A stretch of DNA of 64,000 nucleotides from Termitomyces sp. T153 (Eukaryota > Basidiomycota > Agaricomycetes > Agaricales > Lyophyllaceae): positions 62,001 to 126,000 of the forward strand of contig JACKQL020000088.1 in assembly GCA_018296165.2 (NCBI GenBank), in the 5' to 3' direction. The notes under the pieces are model-generated. The model saw only the letters and a list, made by a program, of their open reading frames with translations. It did no database searches and was not told the DNA's origin. This document shows positions 47,901 to 58,500 of the stretch, one piece after another (within the stretch, counting starts at the first letter, position 1; every line of letters begins with the position of its first letter). The position numbers and the translations under genes were made by a program.

Positions 47901-50900
47901 CAAATGAGGAAGCTTGTGCCCCAACTTCTACCCTCTAGTATGCATACCAACAATACCTCACATACCTTGGGTTCAGCACAACCATCCCATACCTCCAGAG
48001 CTAGAAAAGGAAGTATGCAAGATTATACATGAAAAGATTAATGCTGGTGTCTATGAACCTTCAAACTCCACTTACCACTCATGATGGTTTTGTGTTCTCA
48101 AGAAGAATGGTAAGCTCAGGATTGTGCATAGCCTTGAGCCACTAAACTGTGTCACCATTCACCATTCTGGAGTACCACCTTTTCCAGATCATGTTGCCAA
48201 ATCTTTTGCTGGATGCATCTGCAGTGCCACTCTCAATCTCTACATTGGCTACAATGAGCAACTGATTGACCCCACCTCATGTGACTTAATGACATTCCAG
48301 ACTCTGTTTGGTGCCCTTTGCTTAGTAACTTTGCCAATGGGCTGGACCAACTCTGTGCCTATATTTCACAACAATATTACCTTTATTTTGCAGCTGAAGA
48401 TCCCTCATAATGGGCTTAACTTTATTGATGATGTTGGCACTAAAGGATCCAAGGACTGGAAGATCATTAACAGTAAACCTGCTAAGCATCCTGCTAACCC
48501 AAATGTTTGCCTAGCACTATGGGAGTTCTTTGAACTTCTTAACAGGATCCTCCAGCAAATGAAATATTGCAGCAGCACCTTCTCTGGCCACAAACTTGTT
48601 CTATGCACTCTGACTTTCAAGATTCTAGGGCATGTTTGCACTCTTAGCAGTCATATCTCTGACAAAAGTCGCTTAGCCCTAATTGAGTGGTGGGGCCCCT
48701 GCAAGTCACTATCAGAAGTCTGAGCTTTTCTGGGCACAGTAGGAGTACTTAGGATTTTTGTTAAGAACTTTGCACACCAAGCCAACAACTTAACTAAACT
48801 TACTCATGTTGGCATTCCTTTCAAGTTCAGCCCTGACCAGATAAATGCCCAACACAACCTCGTGAAAGCCTTACAAGATGCTAAGCCCCTAGTTCCTATT
48901 GACTACAAATTGCCTAACCCTGTCATCTTAGCAGTTCACACTTCATATATAGCAATTGGTTATTACCTTTGCCAGTGCACTAGCAACAATTGCAAAGAAG
49001 GTTACTACAACCACTTTGGATCAATAATGCTTAATGACTGAGAAGCTAGATTCAGTCAGCCCAAGTTGCAACTCTACAGCCTTTACTGAGCACTGCAAGC
49101 CTTGCAGATGTACCTTATTGATGTTAGGAACCTCATCATCAAAGTTGATGCTCACTACATTAAGGGTATGCTTCAGAACCCAGACATCCAGCCCTCTACC
49201 AGCATGAATCACTGGATTATGGTGATTTTAATGTTTCACTTTGAGCTTGTTCATGTCAAGAGAACCTTCCATGGCCCTGATGGTCTTTTGTGATGCCTGC
49301 CTCAGCCAGGCAATCCCCTTGTTGATAATAGTGATAATTCAGTTTATGACAATTGGATTGATCAGCTGCATGGGTTCATCCACCAAGTTCAGCTACTATT
49401 ACCACTCCTTTGCCAAGTCACCATGGCTTCCCATTGCCTACCTCCTCTGGTCAAGTACCCTAATTTGCAACCTTTAGTGATGTTTGTTAGCAATAAAGAC
49501 ACCATCCCACAACTAGCTACCAACAATGATATTCAGCCTCTCTGCAATGATGGCACTACTACTTATAGCAATGTGCCATGCAGTGCTAAAGCTATTGCCA
49601 GCAATGCCTATATACTCCTAGTTGAGAAATGGCTTCAAGATCTCACCAGACCCAAAGGCCTTAGTGACAATGAGTATGCCACTTTTGTTTACTACACCTC
49701 CACATTCTTCACTATGGGAGGCAAACTTTGGCAAAGAAGTCAAGATGGCACTCACAAGCTGTTTGTTCCCACCACCAGTTGCCTGCAAGTCTTGAAAGCC
49801 ATGCATGACAATTTGGGACATAGAGGCCTCTTTGCTACTCATGCAGCCCTTCTGGAACAATTTTGGTGGCCTCAAGTTAGTGCTGATATCATATGGTACA
49901 TCTAGACTTGCCACTCTGCCAGGTACACCAGACAACCAAAGTTCTCATCCTCCTGACCATTGCTACACCAGTGCCCTTGTTTAGCAAGATATATATTGAC
50001 ACTATGTTCATGCTACCCTCCAATAAGTTCAAATATATCATTCAAGGATGTTGTTTGCTAACTCATTACTCTGAGTTTTGTATGCTCACCAGAGAGAATA
50101 TGAAAGCTATCACTAAATAGCAATATGAGGATGTTATCTGTCACTGGGGCACACTTAGCAAAATAATTACTGACAATGGACCTCCAATCCTGAAGGTGGT
50201 CACTTACTTGGTGAAGAAGTATAACTTGCACCATATTCAGATCTCTAGATACAATAAGTGCACTAATGGAATAGTTGAGTGACCCCACTCCAATGTTCAC
50301 CAAGCCTTCTTCAAAGCAGTCAATGGTGATCAGTCCAGGTGGAGTATGGCTACTTACTCTGTCTTTTGGTCAGAATGTGTTATGGTTCACAAGCAAATGG
50401 GTTGCTCTCCTTACTACATGACAACTGGCACCCACCCTCCCCTGCCAGCTGACATAGTGGAAGTGACATATTTGCAACTACTGCCAAACTCACTATTGTC
50501 AACAATTGACCTCATAGCCTGCTGAGCAATTGATCTTCAATGTTACTAAGAGGACCTTGACCACCTCCACAGTGACATTCTTAGCGCTCATCACCTAGCT
50601 GCCATTTGCTTCAAAGCAGAACATGCTGTTACAATCATCGATTACAATTTCCAAACCAGTGACCTTCTACCAATGAGGAACACTAGAATCAAGGTGACAC
50701 ATAACAAGAAAATAAAGCCTTGTTACCTAGGCCCACTGGTGGTAATCTCACATAACTGTGGAGGCACTTACATTCTTTGCAAACTAGATGGTTCAGTACT
50801 GCATTGCCTCATAGCCACCTTTTGACTGGTTCCTTATTTTGCTAGAGAACACATAGCAATGCCTAGCAATGCTTTTGACATTGACACCTCACAACTTAGA

Positions 50901-50969
50901 GAACTCAAACAAACTGACCTTGTAGACAATGATGATACTGGCAGAACTGCCAGTGAAGAAGAAAATTAA
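44903..50969 (+). pseudogene. Broken Ty3-type gag-pol (E1)
   Basis: Order on the plus strand: gag core with WDESCPRELPQYFKELEYLF and the continuation LRLYPGADASACY (44960-45520); knuckle-like FCGKTGHTMVQGTC (about 45750); protease IHDSGSQI (about 46855); reverse transcriptase with VLKKNGKLRIVHSLEPLN, LVTLPMGWTNSVPIFH and the active-site FIDD near 48420 (48000-48720). These are followed by RNase H with HTSYIAIGYYL and IKVDAHYIKGMLQNPDIQPS (48900-49300), the integrase zinc-binding part HDNLGHRGLFATHAALLEQFWW (about 49800), the core with ITDNGPP (about 50165-50440) and a C-terminal YLGPLVVISHNCGG module (about 50700). More than ten stops and some shifts interrupt it; many are TGA in place of an expected Arg CGA. 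Sequences and order agree with E2. Confidence 0.88.
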
Positions 50970-51439
50970 AACATACCTTTTGCTAAGCCCTAGTGATTCT
51001 TCCTGACTCTGCCTCATTTCTCACTATACTTGTTCCTATTATCCAGAAAAAACTGTTAAAAATACCTTACAAAAATATCAAGTCCTTTCATTCTTGCTAC
51101 TCTTTCTTTGTATTACCTTTGTTTAAAAAGCCTTTCACAGACACTCTACTTTACTATTCTCTTGTTTTTGATGCTGTGCTTAGCCACTTTATTGCTAGCA
51201 CTTGGCACACCTCTAGAGGTATTTTGTCATGATGACTTACTGAGCATTTGCCTCCAAGCCTCACTAGCATCAAGTGACAGTTGCTAGTGTGTACCACCCC
51301 CATTGATCTTGATTGTCTTTGCTTTATCTCAATTTCCAAATCATTGGAAGTACTATACATTTTGGAGCCCCTTAAGGGGGCTAGTCTGTGTCCATACTAC
51401 AAAAAGTCTCAAATCTCTATATACAGAAGGCAATAATTG
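50970..51439. other. E1 tail between convergent gag-pol and gene G
   Basis: This 470-bp AT-rich region lies between the two convergent stop codons. It contains the near-palindrome AGCCCCTTAAGGGGGCT (51366-51382), also present, twice, at the same place in E2. It probably holds the polyadenylation signals of both genes. Confidence 0.5.
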
Positions 51440-53462
51440 CTAGGTGTCAAGGTTGGCATCATTGTCAGAAACTTCCACCAAATCCTCCTCCTCCCAATCT
51501 CCCTCTCTGATGTTGTTCTCCTCTTGCCAGGCCAGGAAGGCCTGACAGTCACATCAATATCCCATCAGTGTCACCAATGTTTGCTTGGCAACAGCATACC
51601 ATGCCCTTGCCACTACCAACTCCTCTTTTGCTGCCTCCAGCTCCCTCTGGAACCATTGTTCTACTCCTGCCGCCCTCTTGTTAAAGTCTGCTAGCAATGT
51701 CGCTGGCATTAGTGGCATCGGCCAAGCCAGATCATTGCCCAGCCACTCCAGTTTGTTGTTGCCAACTTGCCACAGCAGCATGTCACTCCAGATCCCCTAG
51801 CAAAGTTGTTAGTGATCAAGAAGATAGTGAAATGGTGAGACTTACTCATTGTTGGACCTTGACCTCCCTTGCCCCTTTGTCCTCCTCCTTGTCCTCCTTG
51901 ATGGCAACTGGGGCAGCCTCAAACTCTTCCTTGCCCTCAACCTCCATGTCACTTGCTTCTTGCTCCACCTCAGCAACTGTCGCTAAGGGAGTTGTCTCTC
52001 TCATCTCCACATCCTTCTCACCCTCCTTGCTAGCAACCATCCTTGGTCACTTAGTGCTAGCAACTGAGGCAGAACTTGTTGGTTGTTTTTGTGCCAGAGG
52101 CATATCGTTGTCACCATTGCTGCTGTTGTTGCCATTGTCATCCTCATTACTTTCCACCACCTTCCTGCTCTTCACTCTAGTGACCCTGCAACCTCCAGTG
52201 GCAGCCTCCCCCTGTGATGTCAGCAGGTGCAAGCTAGAGGGCTTGACCTTGGTGGGCTCTTCTCTTCTCTCCAGCTCCCTCTGTTGCTTTACAAAAGCCC
52301 TTGCATTCCTTACTAACACTTGCCTTTGCCGCTATCCTCCTAATGAACTTACCACCCATGCTCCTCAATGATTGGCCACTGTGCAAACAGCTTTTCCTGG
52401 TGCTGTTGCAACAATAGCAGGGCTGGGCTCCTGTTGGGTACCAGCAACGCTCTGGGTCATTGTCGGCCCAGCAGTTGTTACACTAAGAAGTTGTTAGTAA
52501 CCATTTGAGAGACAATTGCTAAGTACTTACTGCTCTTTGCATGCACTTAAATTCCTGTTGCTTCTCTAGTGACACTGTCACCTTCCCCTTGGCCTTCTTC
52601 AGCACCACTCCAGCCCCCAATCCAGTATCCACCACTGTCAAAGCTTTTTGCCAACAAAGCAATGCTGTTAAATGCTTGTTAGAAAATGTTTCTTTAATTT
52701 GTTCCTGCAAAGAAAAGTTAGCAATTGTCACCAAGGATTAGCAAAAAATAAGAGGACTTACTTCAATATCTTCTTCATCCTCTTCTTGAGTCTTGCTCTT
52801 CCCTTTCCCTTTGCTTCTTGGGGTTGTTGCCAATCTTGGCAACATTGTCAACCCCTTAGCAATGCCACCAGCCACAGCCTTGGGAGTCAAGGGGCCCTCC
52901 TGAATGTTACCACAATTTGCCCTCTCCTCATCCCTGTGGCCCTCACTCTGTTCCTCCTCCCTTGCCACTGCTAACACACCTACCAGGTGCTGGAAGAAGA
53001 ACTGGTTATTTAGCAACAAATCTCCAAAAAGCTAACATATCTTAGCAGTGTTGCTAGTGCTAGTGACTGCTGGGGCACTTACCATCATTCCCACTATGAG
53101 GTTGTCCATCAGAAACTCCAAGGAAGGATCAACTGGAGCCTAGCAATTCTGTTAAAACTGTCACTAAGAAGAAGAAAAGAAGAAAAACTCACAAAGTGAA
53201 CATCAAATGGGCAAACCCATTCTTTCCCCTTGTACTGCTCATAGAGCTGGCAACACTCCTTCTCAACATTTGCCAACTCTGGCCACTCAACTCCACTCCT
53301 CACAGTCTTGAACCATTGCAGCCATATCTGGAAGATGGCAGTAACCACTAGGCAAGGATCCTTTGCCAAGGATGCATGGGCCACAGAGAGCAGACAGTTG
53401 ACCCGATCAAGAAAAGTGTGGGCCATCATAATTTTCTCTAACTGAGAGGTGAGATTGGACAT
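51440..53462 (-). pseudogene. Antisense gene G of E1: six-exon Cys-cluster protein
   Basis: Exons (minus): 53462-53193, 53139-53083, 53031-52762, 52704-52531, 52482-51846, 51796-51440. All five introns are GT-AG and 46-62 bp, and exon lengths are multiples of three except exon 5, which has a 1-nt shift. The predicted product is about 587 aa. Its parts in order: helical N-terminus (SQLEKIMMAHTFLDRVNCLL); a Lys/Glu-rich middle; a Cys cluster with spacing CX2CX8CX8CXCCX5C opening exon 5 (WYPTGAQPCYCCN within it); a basic then acidic low-complexity part; and a coiled-coil-like C-terminus with an acidic tail. The cluster suggests zinc and nucleic-acid binding (inference). Stops: TGA at the end of exon 5 and another TGA in exon 6. 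A TATA-like AATAAAAAG lies about 80 bp upstream, next to the 3' LTR. I do not recognise the family. Confidence 0.75.
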
Positions 53463-53635
53463 AGCAATAAGATTGAGATAGAAGTGAAGATAAGATGAGA
53501 AGAAAGTGGGGTGACAAAGTTCAAGTAAAACTGCCAGCTCTTTTTATTTGAAACTTTTTGGCACATGGACTAAGCAATCAAACATGTGACTTTGGGGTTG
53601 ACTGAGGACAGTCAAGATTTCAGTATAGGGCAGGA

Positions 53636-54696
53636 TGATGAGCCCCAGTTGTCACTGAGCACCATTCTTTTGGCATTTCAGACTTGGTAGCAGCAGACTA
53701 TTTTAAATTTGGCACAAGTCACAACACTCAGCACATGGAGCCTGGAACTTGGGCCTAGAACAGTAAGGCCTAGACCTTTCCTAGCAACAATTATTAGTGA
53801 CTTTAGCAACTCTGGCAACAAAACAGCTTTCTCTTACCAAATATAGACATATTGCCAGATGCATACTTTTTACTATCACTCCCCTTATTGAATTTACCAA
53901 CATACTAGAATGGCATTTATGCTTCAGGTATTGACATTGTACTTGCTCTCTTTTTTGGATTTATTTGCAATCATATGCTACAGAGACTTTGCTTATAGTT
54001 TTGCACCTAGTTACAGACTGATGCCTTGTACAGACCATAAACACATTGACAGATGCCATTACTAGTGGCAACTATTTGCTTACTTTGCCATACTATACCT
54101 TGGAACCATATAAATACTGCCTGTACATAGACACTTTATGAGGAAATTGGATAGATCCCCCTTGAACCAAACCCATCTATCTCTATGCTTACCAGCATAA
54201 GATTGCACTTTGCCTCTACCTTCACTCTATTCCTTACTTGCCATTGACTTTGACTTAGTGACAAGTCTTGTCAACTTTGACCTTGACCTAGTGTGGTACC
54301 AACTACAGGTGCCCTTCATATTATTTCAACTTAGTGATGTTAGTGACTGCAGCTAGCAACTAGTTTATATTTGTCCCTTGATTCAGTCTGCCTATTACCA
54401 TCTTCCCCTTCCTACTATACTCTCTAACTCTTCTACTACTGCTCAGAGTTCACTTGGTCTTAATGATGCTTCTTGCCTTCATCTATTCCCCTTTCTGTCA
54501 CTAGCAATTTAGGCTAGGGGTAGCAATCCTTCTAACTTCACCTTACAACACAACATTTGCTCTTATTCTCTGGAACAATTACTGACTTGCTCTCTACTAT
54601 TAACTTCCTACTGCCAGCTACCCTATCTAGTGACTTGTGTTAGGTTCTCTCTTTTTAGGTTTCCTGCATGGCACTAAGTGGCAAAGGAGCACAACA
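53636..54696 (+). repeat. E1 right (3') LTR
   Basis: Direct repeat of 43490-44548, preceded by a purine-rich run and followed by TTGC. Confidence 0.92.
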
Positions 54697-55089
54697 TTGC
54701 TATCTTCTTTTGTTTGCTAACAACTTTGCTAGGGGACCTGAAGTGACATGTCTTTGCACTAGGTTGGTGACAACAAGCTAGAGTGGTTGGGTGAGGATCT
54801 GGCCTAGCCAACACTGCTAACATCAGCAGTGTTGCTATTGGACTTCAACAAGAGAGCAGCAGGCATGGAATGGAGGTTCCAGAGAGAGCTGGAGATAGCA
54901 AGAGAGGAGTTGGTAGTGGTGAGGGCATAGTTTGCTGTTGCCAAGCAAATGCTGGCAACTCTGGCAGGGTTTTAGTGCAACTGTCAGGCCTTCCTGGCCT
55001 GATAGGAGGAGAACAACATTGGAGAGGAGGACTGGGAGGAGGAAGTCTTGGTGGAGATGCCTGATGATGACACCAACCTCAACACCTAG

Positions 55090-55597
55090 TGACTGTCACT
55101 TTCTGTATATAGTTTTAGAGTTTTTCAGTATGGACACAGACTAGCCCACTTAAGGGGCTTCATTGTTTTGTATGCATAGACTGGCCCCCTTAAGGAGCCC
55201 CCAGAAAAATGTATAGTATTTGGTATAGTTTAGAAACTTTTGAAAGAAAGAAAAGCAAGATCAATATGGTGGTACACACTAGCAACTGTCACTTGATGCT
55301 AGTGATGCTTGGAGGAAAATGCTCAGTAAGTCATCATGGCAAAAAAACTCTAGAGGCATGCTAAGCACTAGCAACAGAATAGCCAAGCACAGCATCAAAA
55401 GCAAGGAAACTGTAAAGTAGAGCATCTAGGAAGGATTTTTCAAAATAATGGTAACAAATGGAAGGAGTAGCAAAAATGAAAGGACTTAATATTTTTGTAA
55501 GGTATTTTTGACAGTTTTTCTGAATATTAGGAAAAAGTATAATGAGAAACAATGCAGAGTCAAGAAAGGTTGCTAGGGCTTGGTAAAGGGTATGTTC
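55090..55597. other. E2 tail between convergent gag-pol and gene G
   Basis: It corresponds to the E1 tail in inverted orientation. It carries two copies of the TTAA-centred palindrome (AGCCCACTTAAGGGGCT at 55143-55159 and GGCCCCCTTAAGGAGCC at 55183-55199). Confidence 0.5.
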
Positions 55598-58500
55598 TTA
55601 ATTTTCTTCTTTGCTGGCAGCATCACCAGTATTGTCATTGTCTATGAGGTTTGTTTGTTTGAGTTTTCAGAGTTGCAAGGTGTCAATGTCAAAAGCATTG
55701 CTAGGCACTGGTATATGTTCTCTAGCAAAATAAGGAACCAATTAAAACACAGCTATGGGGCAATGTAGTAATGAGCCATCTAGTTCACAAAGGATATAAG
55801 CACCACCATGGTTATGAGAAATTACTACCAATGGACCCAAGTAGTGAGGTTTCATTTTCTTGTTATGTGTTACTTTGATTCTAGTGTTCCTCATCAGTAC
55901 AAGGTTGCCAGCTTGGAAATTGTAGTTGCAAATCATAGCAGCATGTTCTGCTTCGAAGCAAATGGCAGCTAGGCAACAGTGCCAAGGACATTACTGTGAA
56001 GGTAGTCAAGATCCTCTTGGCAATGTTGAAGATCAATTGCTCAGTGGACTATGAGGTCAATTGTTAACAATAGCAAGTTTGGTGGTGGTTGCAAATATGT
56101 TGCTTCCACTATGTTGGCTGGCAGGAGAGGGTGGGTACCCATTGTAGCATAGTAAGGGGAGCAACCCATTCACTTGCAAACTGTAACACATTCTGACCAA
56201 AAGACAGAGTAAGTAGTGGTACTCCACCTAGACTGATCGCCATCAACTGCTTTGAAGAGAGCTTGGCAAACATCAAAGTGAGGTCATTTGACTATCCTGT
56301 TGGTGCACTTATTGTAACCAGAGATCCAAATATGGTGCAAGTTGTACTTCTTTGCCAAGTAGGTGACTGCCTTCAGGATAGGAGGTCCATTGTCAGTAAT
56401 GATTTTGCTAAGTGCTCCCCAGCAACAGATGATGTCTTTATATAACCATTTGGCAATAGCTTCAGTATTCTCTCTAGAAAGCATATGGAACTTGGGATAA
56501 TGAGTTAGCAAACAACATCCTTGAATGATATATTTGAACTTATTGGAGAGTGGCATGAACATGGTGTCAACATATATCTTGCTGAACAAGGGTGCTAGCA
56601 TAGCAACAGTTGGTGGGATGAGAACTTTGGTCATCTGGTGTACTTGGCAGAGATGGCAAGTCCAGATATACCACACAATATCTGCACTAACTTGAGGCCA
56701 CCAAAATTGTTCTAGAAGGGCTGAGCAAGTAGCAAAGAGGCCTCTATGTCCCAAATCATCATGCATGGCTTTTAAGTCTTGTCAGCAACTGGTGGTAGGA
56801 ACAAACAGCTTGTGAGTGCCATCTTGACTTCATTGCCAAAGCTTGCCTCCCATGACAAAGAACATAGAGGCATAGTGAACAAATGTGGCATACTCATTGT
56901 TGCTAAGGCCTTCAGGTCTGACAAGATCATGAAGCCACTTCTCAACTAGAAGTATGCAGGCATTGCTGGCAATTGCTTTAGTACTGCAGGGTATGTCACT
57001 ATAAGTGGTGGTGCCATCATCACAGAGAGGCTGAATGTTGTTGCTAGTCACTAGTCATGGGGCATTATCACTTATCATTTAAAGTTGCTAAGGGTTGCAG
57101 AGGTGGGAACTCAACCAGAGAAGGTAGGCAATGGGAAGCTGTGGAGACTTTATGAAGGAGCAGTAGTGGTAGCTGAACTCGGTGAATAAATCCATGCAAA
57201 CAATCAATCCAGTCATTGTAAATGGAGTTGTTGCTATCATCAACAGGGGGATTGCCAGGCTGGAGAAGGCATTGCAAAAGACCATTGGGGCTATGGAAAG
57301 TTCCTTTGATGTGAACGAGCTTGAAGTGGAACATTAATATTGCCATAATTCATTGGTTCATGCTAGTGGAAGGCTGGATATCAGGGTTCTGCAGCATATC
57401 CTTAATGTAGTGAGTGTCAACTTTGATAATGAGGTTTCTAACACCAATAAGGTACATTCACAAAGCTTGCAGTGCTCAATAAAGGCTGTAGAGTTCCAAC
57501 TTGAGCTGACTGAATCTGGCTTCTCTGTCATCAAGCATAATCAATCCAAAGCAGTTGTAGCAGCATTCTTTGCAATTGTCACTAGTGTACTGGCAAAGGT
57601 AATAGCTGACTGCTATATATGAAGTATCAACTGCTAAGATGACAGAGTCAGGTGATTTGTTAGTTGATAGGAACTAGGGGCTTAGCATCTTGTAAGGCTT
57701 TTACAAGGTCATGTTGAGCATTTATCTAGTCAGGACCAAACTCAAAAGGAATGCCAATATGAGTAAGTTTTGTCAAGTTGTTGGTGCAATGAGCAAAATT
57801 CTTGACAAAAATCCTAAGTACTCCAACTGTATCCAGAAAAGCTTGGACTTCTAATAGCAACTTGCAAGGGCCCCACTGCTCAATTAGGGCTAAGTGACTT
57901 TTGTCAGGGATATAATTGCTAGGAGTGCAAACATGGCCAAGGATTTTGAAAGTTGGAGTGCACAGAACAAGTTTGTGACCCAAGAAGGTGCCACTGCAGT
58001 ACTTCATTTGCTGGAGAATTCTGTTTAGAAGTTCAAAGAACTTCCATAGTGCTAGGTGAATGTTTGGGTTAGCAGGATGCTTAGCAGGTTTACTGTTAAC
58101 AATTTTCCAGTCCTTGGGTCCTTTAGTGCCAACATTGTTGATAAAGCTGAGCACATCATGGAGGATCTCTGGCTGCAAAATGAAGGTAATGTTGTTGTGG
58201 AAAATTGGCACAGAGTTGGTCCAGCCCATTGGCAAGGTTACTAAGCAAAGGGCACCAAATGGAGTCTGGAATGTTGTTAAGTCATGTGAAGCAGGGTCAA
58301 TAAGTCACCTGTTGTAACCAATGTAGAGGTCTAGGCTGACACCACAGATGTGTCCAGCAAAAGATTCTGCAACATGGTCTGGAAAAGGTGGTACTCTAGA
58401 ATGGCAAATGCTGACATGGTTTAGTGGCTCTAGGCTGTGCACAATTCTGAGTTTACCATTCTTCTTGAGAACACAAAACCATTGCAAGCAGTAAGTGGAG

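Larger units (their letters stand above)
43490..54696 (+). mobile_element. E1: full-length Ty3-type retrotransposon with antisense intron-bearing gene
   Basis: Direct LTRs of 1059 and 1061 bp (43490-44548 and 53636-54696; TGATGAG...CAACA) enclose gag-pol on the plus strand (44903-50969) and a gene of six exons on the minus strand (53462-51440) between pol and the 3' LTR. A primer-binding-site-like TGGAGCCCACC starts 3 nt after the left LTR, and a purine-rich run AGGGCAGGA precedes the right LTR. A TTGC duplication flanks the element. Total length is 11.2 kb. Coding capacity is destroyed by many stops, chiefly TGA. Confidence 0.92.
41858..55089 (+). pseudogene. Antisense gene G of E2, split by E1
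   Basis: Coding parts are 41858-43489 and, after the E1 insertion, 54697-55089. It starts MSDLASQLEKI and is collinear with the E1 copy of G, sharing the intron positions. It is disrupted by E1, by stops (for example after FAEVK near 43357) and by a first intron whose donor has become AT instead of GT. The Cys cluster is kept in part (WYPTGAQPCYHYN, two Cys lost). A TATA-like AATAAAAAG element lies about 90 bp before the ATG, as in E1. Because the two halves once joined, they show the pre-insertion target. The span given includes the whole inserted E1. Confidence 0.8.

Noticed and set aside
51697..52371. 224-codon plus frame
   Set aside because: Antisense to exons 5-6 of gene G in E1; the minus-strand exon model with conserved splice sites explains the region.
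43490..54696. Interpretation as a DNA transposon with terminal inverted repeats
   Set aside because: The left-end sequence also appears inverted at 41431-41683, which at first suggested inverted ends. That copy belongs to E2; the true partner at 53636 is a direct repeat, so LTRs explain the structure.
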